This document shows, one piece after another, positions 45,313 to 54,240 of a stretch of 64,000 nucleotides of DNA. The translations under genes were made by a program, and so were the position numbers. How positions within the stretch are numbered: position 1 is the stretch's first letter; each line of letters starts with the position of its first letter. The notes below the pieces were generated by a model. It had not been told where the DNA came from. It did no database searches and saw only the letters and a list, made by a program, of their open reading frames with translations. The stretch comes from Sphingopyxis sp. (lineage in GTDB: Bacteria > Pseudomonadota > Alphaproteobacteria > Sphingomonadales > Sphingomonadaceae). Location of the stretch: NCBI RefSeq assembly GCF_016704835.1, contig NZ_JADIZJ010000021.1, forward strand, positions 496,001 through 560,000, in the 5' to 3' direction.

Positions 45313-46356
45313 ATGACCGACATGATCCAACCCGTAATTTTGTGCGGCGGCGCCGGAACGCGCCTGTGGCCCGAATCGCGTGGCCACCGCGCCAAGCAAT
45401 TCCTACCGCTTACAGGGGCGCAGAGCCTGTTCCAGCAAACGATCGTGCGCACGTCCGCGGGCGCCGGTTTCGGTTCCCCGATCATCCTGTGCGGCGACCC
45501 CCATGTCGCCGCGGTGCGTGATCAGTTGGGCGCGTGCCGAGCAACGCTGCTCGTCGAGCCGATGCCGCGCAACACCGCCGCGGCCATCGCGCTCGCGGTC
45601 GCGCGCGTCGCCGCCGATACGCTGCTGCTGGTGATGCCCAGCGACCATGTTATCGCAGACGTTCCCGCCTTCCACGCCGCGATTGCCCGCGGCGCGCGGC
45701 TGGCGCAGCAGGACTGGATCGTCACCTTCGGCATCACCCCCACCGGCCCCGAAACCGGCTTCGGCTATATCGCCAACGGCGCGGCCCTTGGCGACGACGG
45801 CTTCGTGGTCGACCGCTTCATCGAAAAGCCGCCGCTCGTCGATGCAGAGGCGATGCTCGCGGCGGGCGGCTATAGCTGGAACGCCGGCATCTTCCTGTTC
45901 CGTGCCGGACGGATGCGCGACGCAATGCTCACGCAATGCCGCGCGATTTTCGAAGCCGCCGACCGCTCCATCGCAGCGGGAATGATCGACGGCGATGCAC
46001 TTTATGCCGATGCCGTCCATTTCGCCCAGGCACCCTCGGATTCGATCGATTATGCGGTCATGGAAAGGGACGAGCGCGTCGCCGTCGTCCCCGCATCGAT
46101 GGGCTGGTCCGACCTCGGCAGCTGGCAGGCGGTGCACATGCTGGCGCCCAAGGACGCCGCGAGCAACGCCGTGACTGGCGACGCCTTCTTGCACGACAGC
46201 CAAAGCAATCTCGTCCGCGCCGGCGGCAAGCGCGTGTCACTCGTCGGCATGGACAGTATCGCGGTGATCGTCGACGGCGACGACATCCTCGTCATGCCGC
46301 TCGTCCGCTCGCAGGACGTCCGCGCCGCGGCCAAGGCGCGCGAAGCCCCAAACTAA
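45313..46356 (+). CDS. Mannose-1-phosphate guanylyltransferase
   Basis: The 347-aa enzyme makes GDP-mannose. It shows the nucleotide loop VILCGGAGTRLWPESR, the substrate-binding AKQFLPL, PRNTAAAIALA, the metal/sugar motif MPSDHVI and FIEKPP. It lacks the C-terminal phosphomannose isomerase domain of bifunctional ManC. I chose the ATG at 45313; MIQPV at 45322 is also possible. It is divergent from the exosortase-type glycosyltransferase and likely feeds the same polysaccharide. Its stop overlaps that of the convergent HD-GYP gene. Confidence 0.92.
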   Translation: MTDMIQPVILCGGAGTRLWPESRGHRAKQFLPLTGAQSLFQQTIVRTSAGAGFGSPIILCGDPHVAAVRDQLGACRATLLVEPMPRNTAAAIALAVARVAADTLLLVMPSDHVIADVPAFHAAIARGARLAQQDWIVTFGITPTGPETGFGYIANGAALGDDGFVVDRFIEKPPLVDAEAMLAAGGYSWNAGIFLFRAGRMRDAMLTQCRAIFEAADRSIAAGMIDGDALYADAVHFAQAPSDSIDYAVMERDERVAVVPASMGWSDLGSWQAVHMLAPKDAASNAVTGDAFLHDSQSNLVRAGGKRVSLVGMDSIAVIVDGDDILVMPLVRSQDVRAAAKAREAPN

Positions 46357-47654
46357 GGCGCCGCGTCGGCTTCCGGTTGCGCCGCCAGCACCCGCGCGAC
46401 CGTCGCGGGCCAGTCGTCGAAGCGCCAGAATTTCTGACTCGCGCGGCCCAGGATCCGTGGCTCGCGCATCGTTGGCGCAATCTCGCAATCAAACGGCGAA
46501 CATTCGGCCAGCAGGTCGCAACTGAAAAACACGCGCACCGCGATCGCCTCGCCGCTCTCGCCCGCGCTGCCGGTGACGATGCCCAGCATCCCGCCCGACA
46601 GGGTCACCAATGTTCCGACCGGAAAAATGCCCAGACTGTCGGCGAACCGATCGAGCAGTTGTGGGTCGAAATGGCCGGTCCAGCTTTGCATTGCGGTGAG
46701 CGCTTCGCACGGCGTCCACGCCGCCTTGTACGGTCGGTCCGACGTCACTGCGTCATAGACATCACAGATGGCGCCCATCCGCGCATAAAGCGACAGCTCG
46801 CCGTCGCCCAGCCCATCGGGATATCCCGACCCGTCCATCTTTTCATGATGGCGCATGCACACCTCCAGCGCCGCCGCCGGAATGTCGGGCGACTGCGCCA
46901 GCAACGCATGACCCGCCCGCGGATGCCCCTCGACCGAACTCCGTTCGCGCAGCGTCAGTTTGCCAGGTTTCAGCAGCACATCGTCGGCGATCGCGACCTT
47001 GCCGACATCGTGCAGCAGCCCCGCGACCCCCAACGCCTGAATCTCGGCCTCATCGAGCTTCAGGTGGCGCGCGAAATTGATCATCAGCGCGCACACCGCG
47101 ACCGAATGGAGATAGGTATATTCGTCCTTCTGCTTCAATCGCACCATATTGATCAGCACCCGCGAATGGCGCGTGATCGAATCGCCGATCGCCTCGGCCA
47201 GCGGCGCAATCTTGCCGCCATCGACCGCGCGCCCCAGCCGCGCCGATTCAAACAGATCGATCACCGCGCCCCGCGATTTGTCGATCACGCGCGCCGCGCG
47301 CCGCCGCTCCTGCGCATAGGTGGCAGGACGCACCGGGCGCTCGCGAGGTGGTGGCGCAAATATTCTGGCCCGGCGCCGTTCGACGCCGCGGTAGGGCGGG
47401 CTCATACCGCCGACGGCTTTGCGGCGATCCTCGCCAAAGGCTTCGTCGCCGGTACCGGGTACCATTTGGCTCCGGCTGCGATCGACGATCACCGCAATCA
47501 CCCCCGACTCGCGGATGAGCGCCAGTTGCTCCGCGGTTTCGACCAGGAACCGGCTGCGCCAGAACGGATGATCAATCCAGCGCCCGTCGAACGCATCGAC
47601 GAACATGCCGATCTCGACTTGCTCGGGTTTGAGATGAAGCAACATGTCTGACAT
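46353..47654 (-). CDS. DUF3391-HD-GYP domain cyclic di-GMP phosphodiesterase
   Basis: The 433-aa protein has an N-terminal DUF3391 segment (LKPEQVEIGMFVDAFDGRW) and a disordered basic stretch. The HD-GYP domain has HD at 215-216 in LLHDVGKVAI and the signature HHEKMDGSGYP at 269-279, so it should hydrolyse c-di-GMP. A C-terminal PilZ-like or dodecin-like strand region ends it (GTLVTLSGGMLGIVTG). I chose the ATG at 47654; ATGs at 47711 and 47645 are alternatives. A TTAATATA -10-like element lies just upstream of 47711. Confidence 0.92.
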   Translation of the reverse strand: MSDMLLHLKPEQVEIGMFVDAFDGRWIDHPFWRSRFLVETAEQLALIRESGVIAVIVDRSRSQMVPGTGDEAFGEDRRKAVGGMSPPYRGVERRRARIFAPPPRERPVRPATYAQERRRAARVIDKSRGAVIDLFESARLGRAVDGGKIAPLAEAIGDSITRHSRVLINMVRLKQKDEYTYLHSVAVCALMINFARHLKLDEAEIQALGVAGLLHDVGKVAIADDVLLKPGKLTLRERSSVEGHPRAGHALLAQSPDIPAAALEVCMRHHEKMDGSGYPDGLGDGELSLYARMGAICDVYDAVTSDRPYKAAWTPCEALTAMQSWTGHFDPQLLDRFADSLGIFPVGTLVTLSGGMLGIVTGSAGESGEAIAVRVFFSCDLLAECSPFDCEIAPTMREPRILGRASQKFWRFDDWPATVARVLAAQPEADAAP

Positions 47655-47711
47655 CGGTCCCAAGTGCGGAAAGGTGAGCTCCTTCACAGGATTAACGGCG
47701 TGGCCAGCCAT

Positions 47712-48600
47712 ATATTAAAGCCTGGTGTTCCAAAGAAGGCGCATCGCAGAATATCGATGCGGCGGCAGGCGCAATCGGTGATACCCGATGCGGGAACGCC
47801 TGCTTCGCGCCGCATCTTGGCCGTTCGGCCCTCGCCAAGCGGCATCGAAAAGCGACGTTCGATCATTCACTTCGCGGCCAGTGGGTGCTGGATGCTGCAA
47901 TCCTCAGCATTCACAATATCAATCCAGCCGATCGACCGTGTGCGGCGGAAGTAAACCGCGCAGCAAGCCATGCCAAACTGCCTCAACCATGCAGATTGCG
48001 AAGTCGAGAGCGCGGCTCTTGGGCAAGCTGCATCGGATGACGGATTAGCCTTGTCGCAAGGCTCGGTAATTATGAAAGCAAGGACTTACCAAGATCAGGA
48101 CCCAGACGGCGTATGGAGTGGGTTATCGATGGGTTGTTGCAGTACGCTCTCGGATCAGTTCAACGGTCGCCCATAGCTCCAGGCGCTGTAAAGCACTTCA
48201 CAATCATTCCACGTTTCGCTGCAGCGCTCCAATGCTTGACTGCTAACCGTCGGCAGTTCAATCGCCAATGACGATATCCCGCCGCTCGATCCCCACACAC
48301 AGACGGCACACTGATAATAATAGGTGATCGATATTTTGCACTCGGCATCTTTTGTTGCTGCCGTGGACTTGCTTCGACTTAGAGCCGCCGTTGCCGCGCA
48401 CGGCCTCCGGCGCCGACGGGAGTTTCAATTGATTCTCGACCTGTCGGCCCGGCGGCTGAAGCTGTAAAACGGCGGCTCTTGCATCACCATCCGCCCACCC
48501 ATCATCAGCAACTCCCTCTGATCTCGGCGATTCTGAAATCAGGACTGGCGCTTCCACTGCAAGCGGTACTTTTTCAATACCATCGGCCACAATCGCCCCT
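47712..48600. other. Gene-poor 0.9-kb stretch
   Basis: No convincing intact gene is present. Short plus-strand frames at 47788-48048 and 47970-48176 have ordinary start codons but no ribosome sites or recognisable sequence. Base composition is lower in GC and codon use is irregular compared with neighbours. The minus strand of 48155-48424 carries a probable remnant of a cysteine-rich domain, listed separately. The stretch looks like a site of gene decay. Confidence 0.6.
48155..48424 (-). pseudogene. Probable DUF4189-like remnant without a start codon
   Basis: This minus-strand frame of about 89 codons has no ATG or convincing alternative start. It nevertheless reads like the end of a small secreted domain: TAALSRSKSTAATKDAECKI, then SITYYYQCAVCVWGSSGG, and finally SSQALERCSETWNDCEV. 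That order (AL-x-x-C, DC-x-I, Y-x-QC-A, a second A-x-x-x-C-x-x-x-x-x-DC) resembles DUF4189. One expected Cys is Ser. Upstream, homologous sequence would need a change of frame, so the gene is probably broken. Confidence 0.4.
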
Positions 48601-49989
48601 TCAATCCCCCGCAAAATCGAACGCGCTGACGCCACGCTCGCCATCCCTAAACCGCAAGGGCCGGCCCAGCGGCGGCATCGATCGCTGGACGCAGCCGGTG
48701 CGCGTGCAACGGCGACAGCCGAGGCCAATCGGTGTTGCGGGGTTTCGCATCAGGTCGATTCCGCGCGCGGCGATCAATGGTGCGGCAACTTTGGCATCGA
48801 CCCCGACGCACACCGCGAAGCGCGCTGGAGTGCCGCTGCCGGTCGCGCCAGGTGCCGCGACGGACCGCGATTGCGTGAACCAGCGCGACCCATCTTCCAG
48901 TTCAACCAGATCGGCGATCACTTCGCCGGGGCGCGCAAAGGCTTCATGGACACCCCATAACGGACAGCGCGTGTCGCCATCGACCAGCGGCGACTGGCTC
49001 GCCCCGGCATAGCGTTTGCTCCCCTGCCCCGCGCGATCGATGCGCAGCATGAAAAAGGGCAGCCCGCGCGCCCCGACGCGCTGGAGTGTGGTCAGCCGGT
49101 GCGCGACCTGCTCATACCCCGCGCCGAAACGCCGCTGAAGCAGCAGCATATCATAACCCGTCGCATCGCAGGCGCGCAGGAACCGGCTATACGGCATCAT
49201 CAGCGCCGCAGCGAAATAATGAACCAGATGGCGCTCGAACAATCGCGCCGCCGCGGCCTCGGCAAATTCGGCCCCAGCAACCAACGCGTCGATCTCGGCC
49301 TTTGCCTCGATCTGCGCCAACGTTGCCGCCGCCTGGAAGGTGCGCGACGCGGGCCGCAACAACTCGCTCAGCATAAGTTGCCGCGCGTGCCAGTCGAGCC
49401 AGCGGAGGCGATCGGGCATCACATCGCTCGGCAGGATGCGGATGCCCAGTTGGTGACGCGTCCGCAAACGCTCTGAAATCGTGCCATAAAGATCGCCGCC
49501 CGCCAGCCGCAATTCGTCGGCCAACTCCTCGGCCTTGGCGTCCAGATCGGCGAAATGGTTGCGCCATTTTTCGATCGCGCGGCGCACCGCGGCAACTTCG
49601 GGTGCTTCTTCCTGTAAAGCCGCGCCAGCTTCGGGCGCCGCATCGAACAGGCGGGCAAAGGCCGCGGCGGTCGTCGGCGCGGTCGCGAGCCACTCCTCGA
49701 CCTCCTGTACGCCGATCCCCAGATCGGCGAAGCGCGGATCTGACAATCGCCGCCGCAGTCCCGCCAGTCCGCCCGGCAGCGCATCGGCGCCCAACGTCGC
49801 GGCATCGAAGCCGAAGCGTTCGGCCAGCTTGACGATCACCGTCGCGCTGAGCGGCCGCTGGCCATGCTCGATCAGATTGAGGTAGCTCGCAGAAATGGCG
49901 AGCGCCTCGGCCATCGCCGCCTGCGTCATCCCCGCCTCGCGCCGCACCTTGCGCACCGCCGGCCCCGCAAACACCCGTCGCTCCGCCAT
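48601..49989 (-). CDS. ScfR/RamB-type regulator (XRE HTH, ImmA/IrrE domain, DUF2083)
   Basis: The 462-aa regulator has an N-terminal XRE helix-turn-helix (residues 10-65; VRREAGMTQAAMAEALAISASYLNLIEHGQRP). An IrrE-like domain (about 160-290; HLVHYFAAALMMPYSRFL) is followed by a C-terminal cysteine-containing DUF2083 region ending in LGCRRCTRTGCVQR. This family includes RamB, MlcR and PrpC-type regulators of acetate, glyoxylate and propionate pathways, which bind short-chain acyl-CoA. It is divergent from isocitrate lyase, its probable target. Confidence 0.92.
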   Translation of the reverse strand: MAERRVFAGPAVRKVRREAGMTQAAMAEALAISASYLNLIEHGQRPLSATVIVKLAERFGFDAATLGADALPGGLAGLRRRLSDPRFADLGIGVQEVEEWLATAPTTAAAFARLFDAAPEAGAALQEEAPEVAAVRRAIEKWRNHFADLDAKAEELADELRLAGGDLYGTISERLRTRHQLGIRILPSDVMPDRLRWLDWHARQLMLSELLRPASRTFQAAATLAQIEAKAEIDALVAGAEFAEAAAARLFERHLVHYFAAALMMPYSRFLRACDATGYDMLLLQRRFGAGYEQVAHRLTTLQRVGARGLPFFMLRIDRAGQGSKRYAGASQSPLVDGDTRCPLWGVHEAFARPGEVIADLVELEDGSRWFTQSRSVAAPGATGSGTPARFAVCVGVDAKVAAPLIAARGIDLMRNPATPIGLGCRRCTRTGCVQRSMPPLGRPLRFRDGERGVSAFDFAGD

Positions 49990-50129
49990 GGTTTGTAACT
50001 TTCTTTACTACTTTACATGCCAATTTACACCGATACGCCATACTTCACAAATATTATTGACAAAGCTTTTCACTTTCCGCGGCACCTTCGCCAACATTCA
50101 CCCATCACCTCCTCTCAAGGACAAAGACG

Positions 50130-51722
50130 ATGGGCTACCAAGAAGACATGGCGCAGACCGGCCGCCTCATCCGCGACCATGACGGCGCTTGGGACGGCAT
50201 CAGCGGCGAGAGCATCGCCCGCATGCGCGCCCAGAACAAATTCCGCACGGGCCTCGACGTCGCCCGCTACACCGCGCGCATCATGCGCGCCGACATGGCC
50301 GCCTATGACGCCGACCCCGCCAAATACACGCAGTCGCTCGGCTGCTGGCACGGCTTCATCGCGCAGCAGAAGCTGATCTCGATCAAGAAGCATTTCGGCA
50401 CCACCAAGGGCCGCTACCTCTACCTCTCGGGCTGGATGATCGCCGCGCTGCGCAGTGAATTCGGGCCGCTGCCCGACCAGTCAATGCACGAAAAGACCAG
50501 CGTTCCAGCGCTGATCGAGGAAATCTACACCTTCCTGCGCCAAGCCGACGCGCGCGAACTCGGCGGCCTGTTCCGCGAACTCGACGCCGCGCGCAGCGAA
50601 GGCGACGAGCTGAAAGCGAAGCAGATCCAGTCAGCGATCGACAGCCATGAAACGCACGTCGTGCCGATCATCGCCGACATCGACGCGGGCTTCGGCAACG
50701 CCGAGGCGACGTACCTCCTCGCCAAGAAGATGATTGAAGCTGGCGCCTGCGCGCTCCAGATCGAGAACCAGGTCTCGGACGAAAAGCAGTGCGGCCACCA
50801 GGACGGCAAGGTCACCGTGCCGCACGAGGATTTCATCGCAAAAATCCGCGCCTGCCGCTACGCTTTCATGGAACTCGGCGTCGAGGACGGCATCATCGTC
50901 ACCCGCACCGACAGCCTCGGCGCGGGGCTGACCAAGCAGATCGCCTTTTCGAAAGAGCCGGGCGATCTGGCCGACCAATATAACAGCTTCCTCGACTGCG
51001 AAGAGGTCGAAGGCGCGGGCAACCCCGGCGACGTGCTGATCAACCGCAACGGCAAGCTGATGCGCCCCAAGCGCCTGCCCTCGAACCTCTATCAGTTCAA
51101 GGCTGGCTCGGGCGAAGACCGCTGCGTCATGGATTGCATCGCCAGTCTCCAGAACGGCGCCGACCTGTTGTGGATCGAAACAGAAAAGCCGCACATCGAA
51201 CAGATCGCCGGCATGGTCGACCGCATCCGCGAAGTCGTCCCTAATGCGAAGCTAGCCTACAACAATTCGCCCAGCTTCAACTGGACGCTGAACTTCCGCC
51301 AGCAGGTCTATGATGCCTGGGAGAAGGACGGCCAGGACGTCAGCGCCTATGACCGCGCCCGTCTGATGAGCGTCGATTATGACGGCACCGCGCTAGGCGA
51401 CGAAGCCGACAACCGCATCCGCACTTTCCAGCGCGATTCGGCGAAGCGGGCGGGGATCTTCCACCACCTCATTACCCTGCCGACCTATCACACCGCGGCG
51501 CTGTCGACCGACAATCTGGCCAAGGAATATTTCGGCGACGAGGCAATGCTGGGTTACGTCAAGGGCGTCCAGCGCGCCGAGATCCGCCAGGGCATCGCCT
51601 GCGTCAAGCACCAGAATATGTCGGGCAGCGACATCGGCGACGACCACAAGGAATATTTCGCCGGCGAAGCGGCGCTCAAGGCCGCGGGGAAGGACAATAC
51701 GATGAACCAGTTCGCTGCATAA
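50130..51722 (+). CDS. aceA: Isocitrate lyase
   Basis: This 530-aa enzyme splits isocitrate to glyoxylate and succinate, the first step of the glyoxylate shunt. The active-site loop is KQCGHQDGK with Cys221, the equivalent of KKCGHMGGK. ADIDAGFGNAEAT and the C-terminal NNSPSFNW are conserved. At 530 aa it is the long form found in Pseudomonas-like and sphingomonad genomes. The 140-nt region shared with the regulator gene is AT-rich and repeats an ACTTT motif three times, candidate binding sites. A terminator follows at 51734. Confidence 0.95.
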   Translation: MGYQEDMAQTGRLIRDHDGAWDGISGESIARMRAQNKFRTGLDVARYTARIMRADMAAYDADPAKYTQSLGCWHGFIAQQKLISIKKHFGTTKGRYLYLSGWMIAALRSEFGPLPDQSMHEKTSVPALIEEIYTFLRQADARELGGLFRELDAARSEGDELKAKQIQSAIDSHETHVVPIIADIDAGFGNAEATYLLAKKMIEAGACALQIENQVSDEKQCGHQDGKVTVPHEDFIAKIRACRYAFMELGVEDGIIVTRTDSLGAGLTKQIAFSKEPGDLADQYNSFLDCEEVEGAGNPGDVLINRNGKLMRPKRLPSNLYQFKAGSGEDRCVMDCIASLQNGADLLWIETEKPHIEQIAGMVDRIREVVPNAKLAYNNSPSFNWTLNFRQQVYDAWEKDGQDVSAYDRARLMSVDYDGTALGDEADNRIRTFQRDSAKRAGIFHHLITLPTYHTAALSTDNLAKEYFGDEAMLGYVKGVQRAEIRQGIACVKHQNMSGSDIGDDHKEYFAGEAALKAAGKDNTMNQFAA

Positions 51723-51733
51723 TCCTCGAGCTT

Positions 51734-51772
51734 GGCGCGGGGGCCCGTTGCACCCCCCGCGCCTTCCTTCTT
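51734..51772 (+). terminator. Terminator after isocitrate lyase
   Basis: The stem GGCGCGGGGG pairs with CCCCCGCGCC around a 9-nt loop and is followed by a pyrimidine-rich TTCCTTCTT. It lies 11 nt after the stop codon. Confidence 0.75.
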
Positions 51773-51782
51773 GGTGCGGGGG

Positions 51783-52853
51783 CTAGCGACCCAGTCCCCG
51801 CGCCTCCCGAGCTTTCCTGGGGAGGAAAGCCTGTCCGTCGGAAGCCGCAAGGCCTCCGGCGGACATTTTACTACGCGGCAGCGCGCTGTCTTCGCGCGTC
51901 TTGACCAGCGACCAGATCACCCCGCCCGCGATCAGTCCGACCGTCACGCCCAGACTGACCAGCGGCGGGAACTTGTCGCCGTCCAGAATGAAATCTGCGA
52001 CGAAGATCTTCGACCCGATGAACACCAGCACGAGCGCGAGCGCATATTTGAGGTAGTGGAAGCGGTGGACCATCGCCGACAGCGCAAAATACAGCGCGCG
52101 CAGGCCCAGGATCGCCATGATGTTCGACGTATAGACGATGAACGTGTCGGTGGTGATCGCAAAGATCGCCGGCACGCTATCGACCGCGAACACCAGATCG
52201 GCGAGGTTGATCACCACCAGCGCGAGGAACAACGGCGTCGCCGCCAGAACGAGTTTGCCCGACTTGCTATCGGGCACCCGCACGAAGAATTTCTCGCCGT
52301 GCAGCTCGTTAGTGATGGGAATATGCCGCGACAGCCATTTGACCACCGGATTGCCCGCGACGTCCATCGGGTTGTCGCCGACGAACAGCATCTTGATCCC
52401 CGTGAACACCAAGAACGCTGCGAACACATAGAGCAGCCATTCATATTCGGTGACCAGCGCCGCGCCGCCCGCGATCATGATGCCGCGCAGCAAGATCACC
52501 GCGACGATGCCCCACAAGAGCGCGCGATACTGGTAGCGCGGCGGGATCGCAAAGGTCGCAAAGATCAGCGAGATGACGAAGATATTGTCGATCGACAACG
52601 CCTTTTCGATAAAGAAGCCGGTGTAATATTGCAGCCCCGCTTCGCCGCCCTTCGCGGCCCACACCCAGGCGCCAAATGCCATCGCAATGCCGATGTAGAA
52701 CGCCGAGAGCCGCAAACTCTCGCCAATCCCCATCTCCTTGTCCTCCTTGTTGAGGACGCCAAGATCAAAGGCGGTGAGCGTGACGACCAGCGCGATAAAC
52801 GCCAGCCAGAACCAGGCCGGGGTGCCCAGCCAGTCGGCAAACAGAAATTCCAT
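51783..52853 (-). CDS. TerC family membrane protein
   Basis: The 356-aa protein has nine or so helices. The TerC signature acidic residues are in helix 2 and later (TLTAFDLGVLNKEDKE; ALSIDNIFVISLIF; LVFAVDSVPAIFAIT). It belongs to the Alx/TerC branch tied to manganese or metal export at the inner membrane. The last 30 or so residues after VKTREDSALP look unconserved and come from GC-rich palindromic sequence next to the aceA terminator. It follows the DUF465 gene after a hairpin (about 52880-52910) and probably shares its transcript. Confidence 0.92.
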   Translation of the reverse strand: MEFLFADWLGTPAWFWLAFIALVVTLTAFDLGVLNKEDKEMGIGESLRLSAFYIGIAMAFGAWVWAAKGGEAGLQYYTGFFIEKALSIDNIFVISLIFATFAIPPRYQYRALLWGIVAVILLRGIMIAGGAALVTEYEWLLYVFAAFLVFTGIKMLFVGDNPMDVAGNPVVKWLSRHIPITNELHGEKFFVRVPDSKSGKLVLAATPLFLALVVINLADLVFAVDSVPAIFAITTDTFIVYTSNIMAILGLRALYFALSAMVHRFHYLKYALALVLVFIGSKIFVADFILDGDKFPPLVSLGVTVGLIAGGVIWSLVKTREDSALPRSKMSAGGLAASDGQAFLPRKAREARGLGR

Positions 52854-52925
52854 GGTGATTATCCCTGGATACGCCAGAAGGCGCCGCCCCGGCGGGGCGA
52901 CGCTTCCGGTCTTGGTTAGGTTGGA

Positions 52926-53108
52926 TTAGCGCGCGAGCGCCGGACGCAGCGACAGCGCCGCCAGGCGCCGCTTGACCGCAAGCTTCAGCGTTTTTAGCCG
53001 CAACAGCCGAAATGGATCAGCACCCTGCCGCCGCGCTTCGCGCCGCGCCGCTTCGTCAAGCTGGCGGTGCAGCAAGGTGAGCCGATAGAGATTGGGATTA
53101 AGCGTCAT
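52926..53108 (-). CDS. Small DUF465 (YdcH-like) protein
   Basis: The 60-aa helical protein has the DUF465 pattern: NLYRLTLLHRQLDEAARRE, then DPFRLLRLKTLKLAVKRRLAAL, with many basic residues. YdcH-like proteins have no proven function. I chose the ATG at 53108, 9 nt after GGAGG; an upstream in-frame ATG at 53135 lacks a ribosome site. It is preceded by a leader that can form two competing stems and precedes terC. Confidence 0.75.
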   Translation of the reverse strand: MTLNPNLYRLTLLHRQLDEAARREARRQGADPFRLLRLKTLKLAVKRRLAALSLRPALAR

Positions 53109-53138
53109 GAAAAGGGCCTCCTGATTGAAAATCAAGCA

Positions 53139-53207
53139 GGTGACGCCGATGCCGAACCCAGGGTTTAAGGGGGGAGGTAGGCCCAGAGCATCGGTGTCAC
53201 CCGATGC
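53139..53207 (-). promoter_or_regulatory. Leader with two mutually exclusive stems upstream of DUF465-terC
   Basis: On the minus-strand RNA, GCATCGG-GTGACA-CCGATGC (53188-53207) forms a 7-bp hairpin. The same segment GGTGACACCGATGC (53188-53201) can instead pair with GCATCGGCGTCACC (53139-53152) over 13 of 14 positions. The downstream strand is 18 nt before the GGAGG ribosome site of the DUF465 gene. The layout is that of an attenuator or riboswitch, although no known class is recognised. Confidence 0.45.
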
Positions 53208-53356
53208 GGTCCGACATCACGTGGCAGGAAATATCCTGTCGACGCCAGAGGGGCCCGGCCCGCATGAGTGGGACTTAAGATCGCCGCATCGGCGTTTCAA
53301 GACCCCGCCCGATCATGCTACCCAAAAAATATCGCGTCGCGCCACAGGGAGCTTTT

Positions 53357-54106
53357 ATGTCCGTTATCATCACCCGCGATGGCCCCGTCACCATCGTCAC
53401 CATCGACCGCCCCGCGCGCCGCAACGCGGTCGATCCAGATACCGCCAACGCGCTGCGCGACGCCTTCGCCGCCTTCGCGGCCGACAGTGACACGCGCGTC
53501 GCGATCCTCACCGGCAGCGCGGGGAATTTCTGCGCCGGTTTCGACCTCAATGCCGTCGGCACTTCGCGCTACGACCCTGACGGTCCCGGTCCGATGGGGC
53601 CGACGCGGGTGCTGCAAGACAAGCCGGTAATCGCCGCGGTCGAGGGGCATGCCGTCGCGGGCGGACTCGAACTCGCGCTGTGGTGCGACCTGCGCGTCGC
53701 TGCCGCCAGCGCCGTGTTCGGCGTTTATTGCCGCCGCTGGGGCGTACCGCTGATCGACGGCGGCACCGTCCGCTTGCCAAGGCTTGTCGGCCAGGGCCGC
53801 GCGCTCGACATGATCCTGACTGGCCGCCCGGTCGCCGCCGAGGAAGCGCAGCGCATCGGCCTCGCCGACCGCGTCGTCGCCGACGGCGAAGCGCTGTCCG
53901 CCGCGATCGCCCTCGCCAAACAGATCGCCGCCTTTCCGCAACTGTGCATGAACAGCGACCGGCTGAGCGCCTACCGCCAATGGGACTTCGATCTCGCCGA
54001 TGCGCTGACGCACGAAGCCCACGCCGGGGCGGCCCCATTGCGCGAAGGCGCCGCTGCGGGCGCGAAACGCTTTACTGAAGGCGCAGGCCGCGGCGGCGCG
54101 TTCTAA
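53357..54106 (+). CDS. Enoyl-CoA hydratase/isomerase (crotonase) family protein
   Basis: The 249-aa protein has the crotonase oxyanion holes in GNFCAGFDLNAVG and AVAGGLELALWCDLRVAA, and the conserved FGVYCRRWGVPLIDGGT. The first catalytic Glu is retained in VAGGLELAL context, while the second acidic residue position is not certain, so the exact reaction (hydration, isomerisation, hydrolysis) is open. I chose the ATG at 53357 with GGGAG 6 nt upstream. It stands alone, followed by repeats. Confidence 0.9.
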   Translation: MSVIITRDGPVTIVTIDRPARRNAVDPDTANALRDAFAAFAADSDTRVAILTGSAGNFCAGFDLNAVGTSRYDPDGPGPMGPTRVLQDKPVIAAVEGHAVAGGLELALWCDLRVAAASAVFGVYCRRWGVPLIDGGTVRLPRLVGQGRALDMILTGRPVAAEEAQRIGLADRVVADGEALSAAIALAKQIAAFPQLCMNSDRLSAYRQWDFDLADALTHEAHAGAAPLREGAAAGAKRFTEGAGRGGAF

Positions 54107-54120
54107 ACCTGCTGCCCTAC

Positions 54121-54194
54121 CGTCATACCGGACTTGATCCGGGATCCAAAGCAGCGGGGGTTGCATGGACCCCGGATCGAGTTCCGGGGTGACG
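54121..54194. repeat. Inverted pair of family B repeats
   Basis: CGTCATACCGGACTTGATCC at 54121 is mirrored at 54167-54194 by a strand ending GTTCCGGGGTGACG, with a 30-nt middle. The arms are imperfect complements. It follows the crotonase gene. Confidence 0.75.
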
Positions 54195-54203
54195 CAGGGG
54201 ACA

Positions 54204-54240
54204 TGACCCTCCCTGTCGCGAAGCGATGGGGAGGTGGCAG
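54204..54240. repeat. Single hairpin of palindromic family A
   Basis: CCTCCCTGTCGCGAAGCGAT followed by GGGGAGG forms a hairpin like 38415..38447. Further on, 54255-54288 holds an AT-rich hairpin (TATCTTTTCC with GGGAAAGATA) whose role is unknown. No other gene is seen between 54107 and 54385. Confidence 0.65.

Noticed and set aside
45936..47651. Plus-strand ORF of 571 codons
   Set aside because: It spans the end of the mannose-1-phosphate guanylyltransferase in another frame and the antisense of the HD-GYP gene. The composition is Arg/His-rich with no family features.
48258..48728. Minus-strand 156-codon frame downstream of the ScfR-type regulator
   Set aside because: Its first half is the shadow of the regulator's 3' end in another frame, and its end reads the DUF4189-like remnant out of frame. 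It has no ribosome site.
52854..53310. Manganese (yybP-ykoY) riboswitch upstream of terC
   Set aside because: The expected conserved sequences (GGGGAGUAGC and the later GACGAGACC-type element) are not found on the minus strand, although competing stems exist. I therefore report only an unclassified leader.
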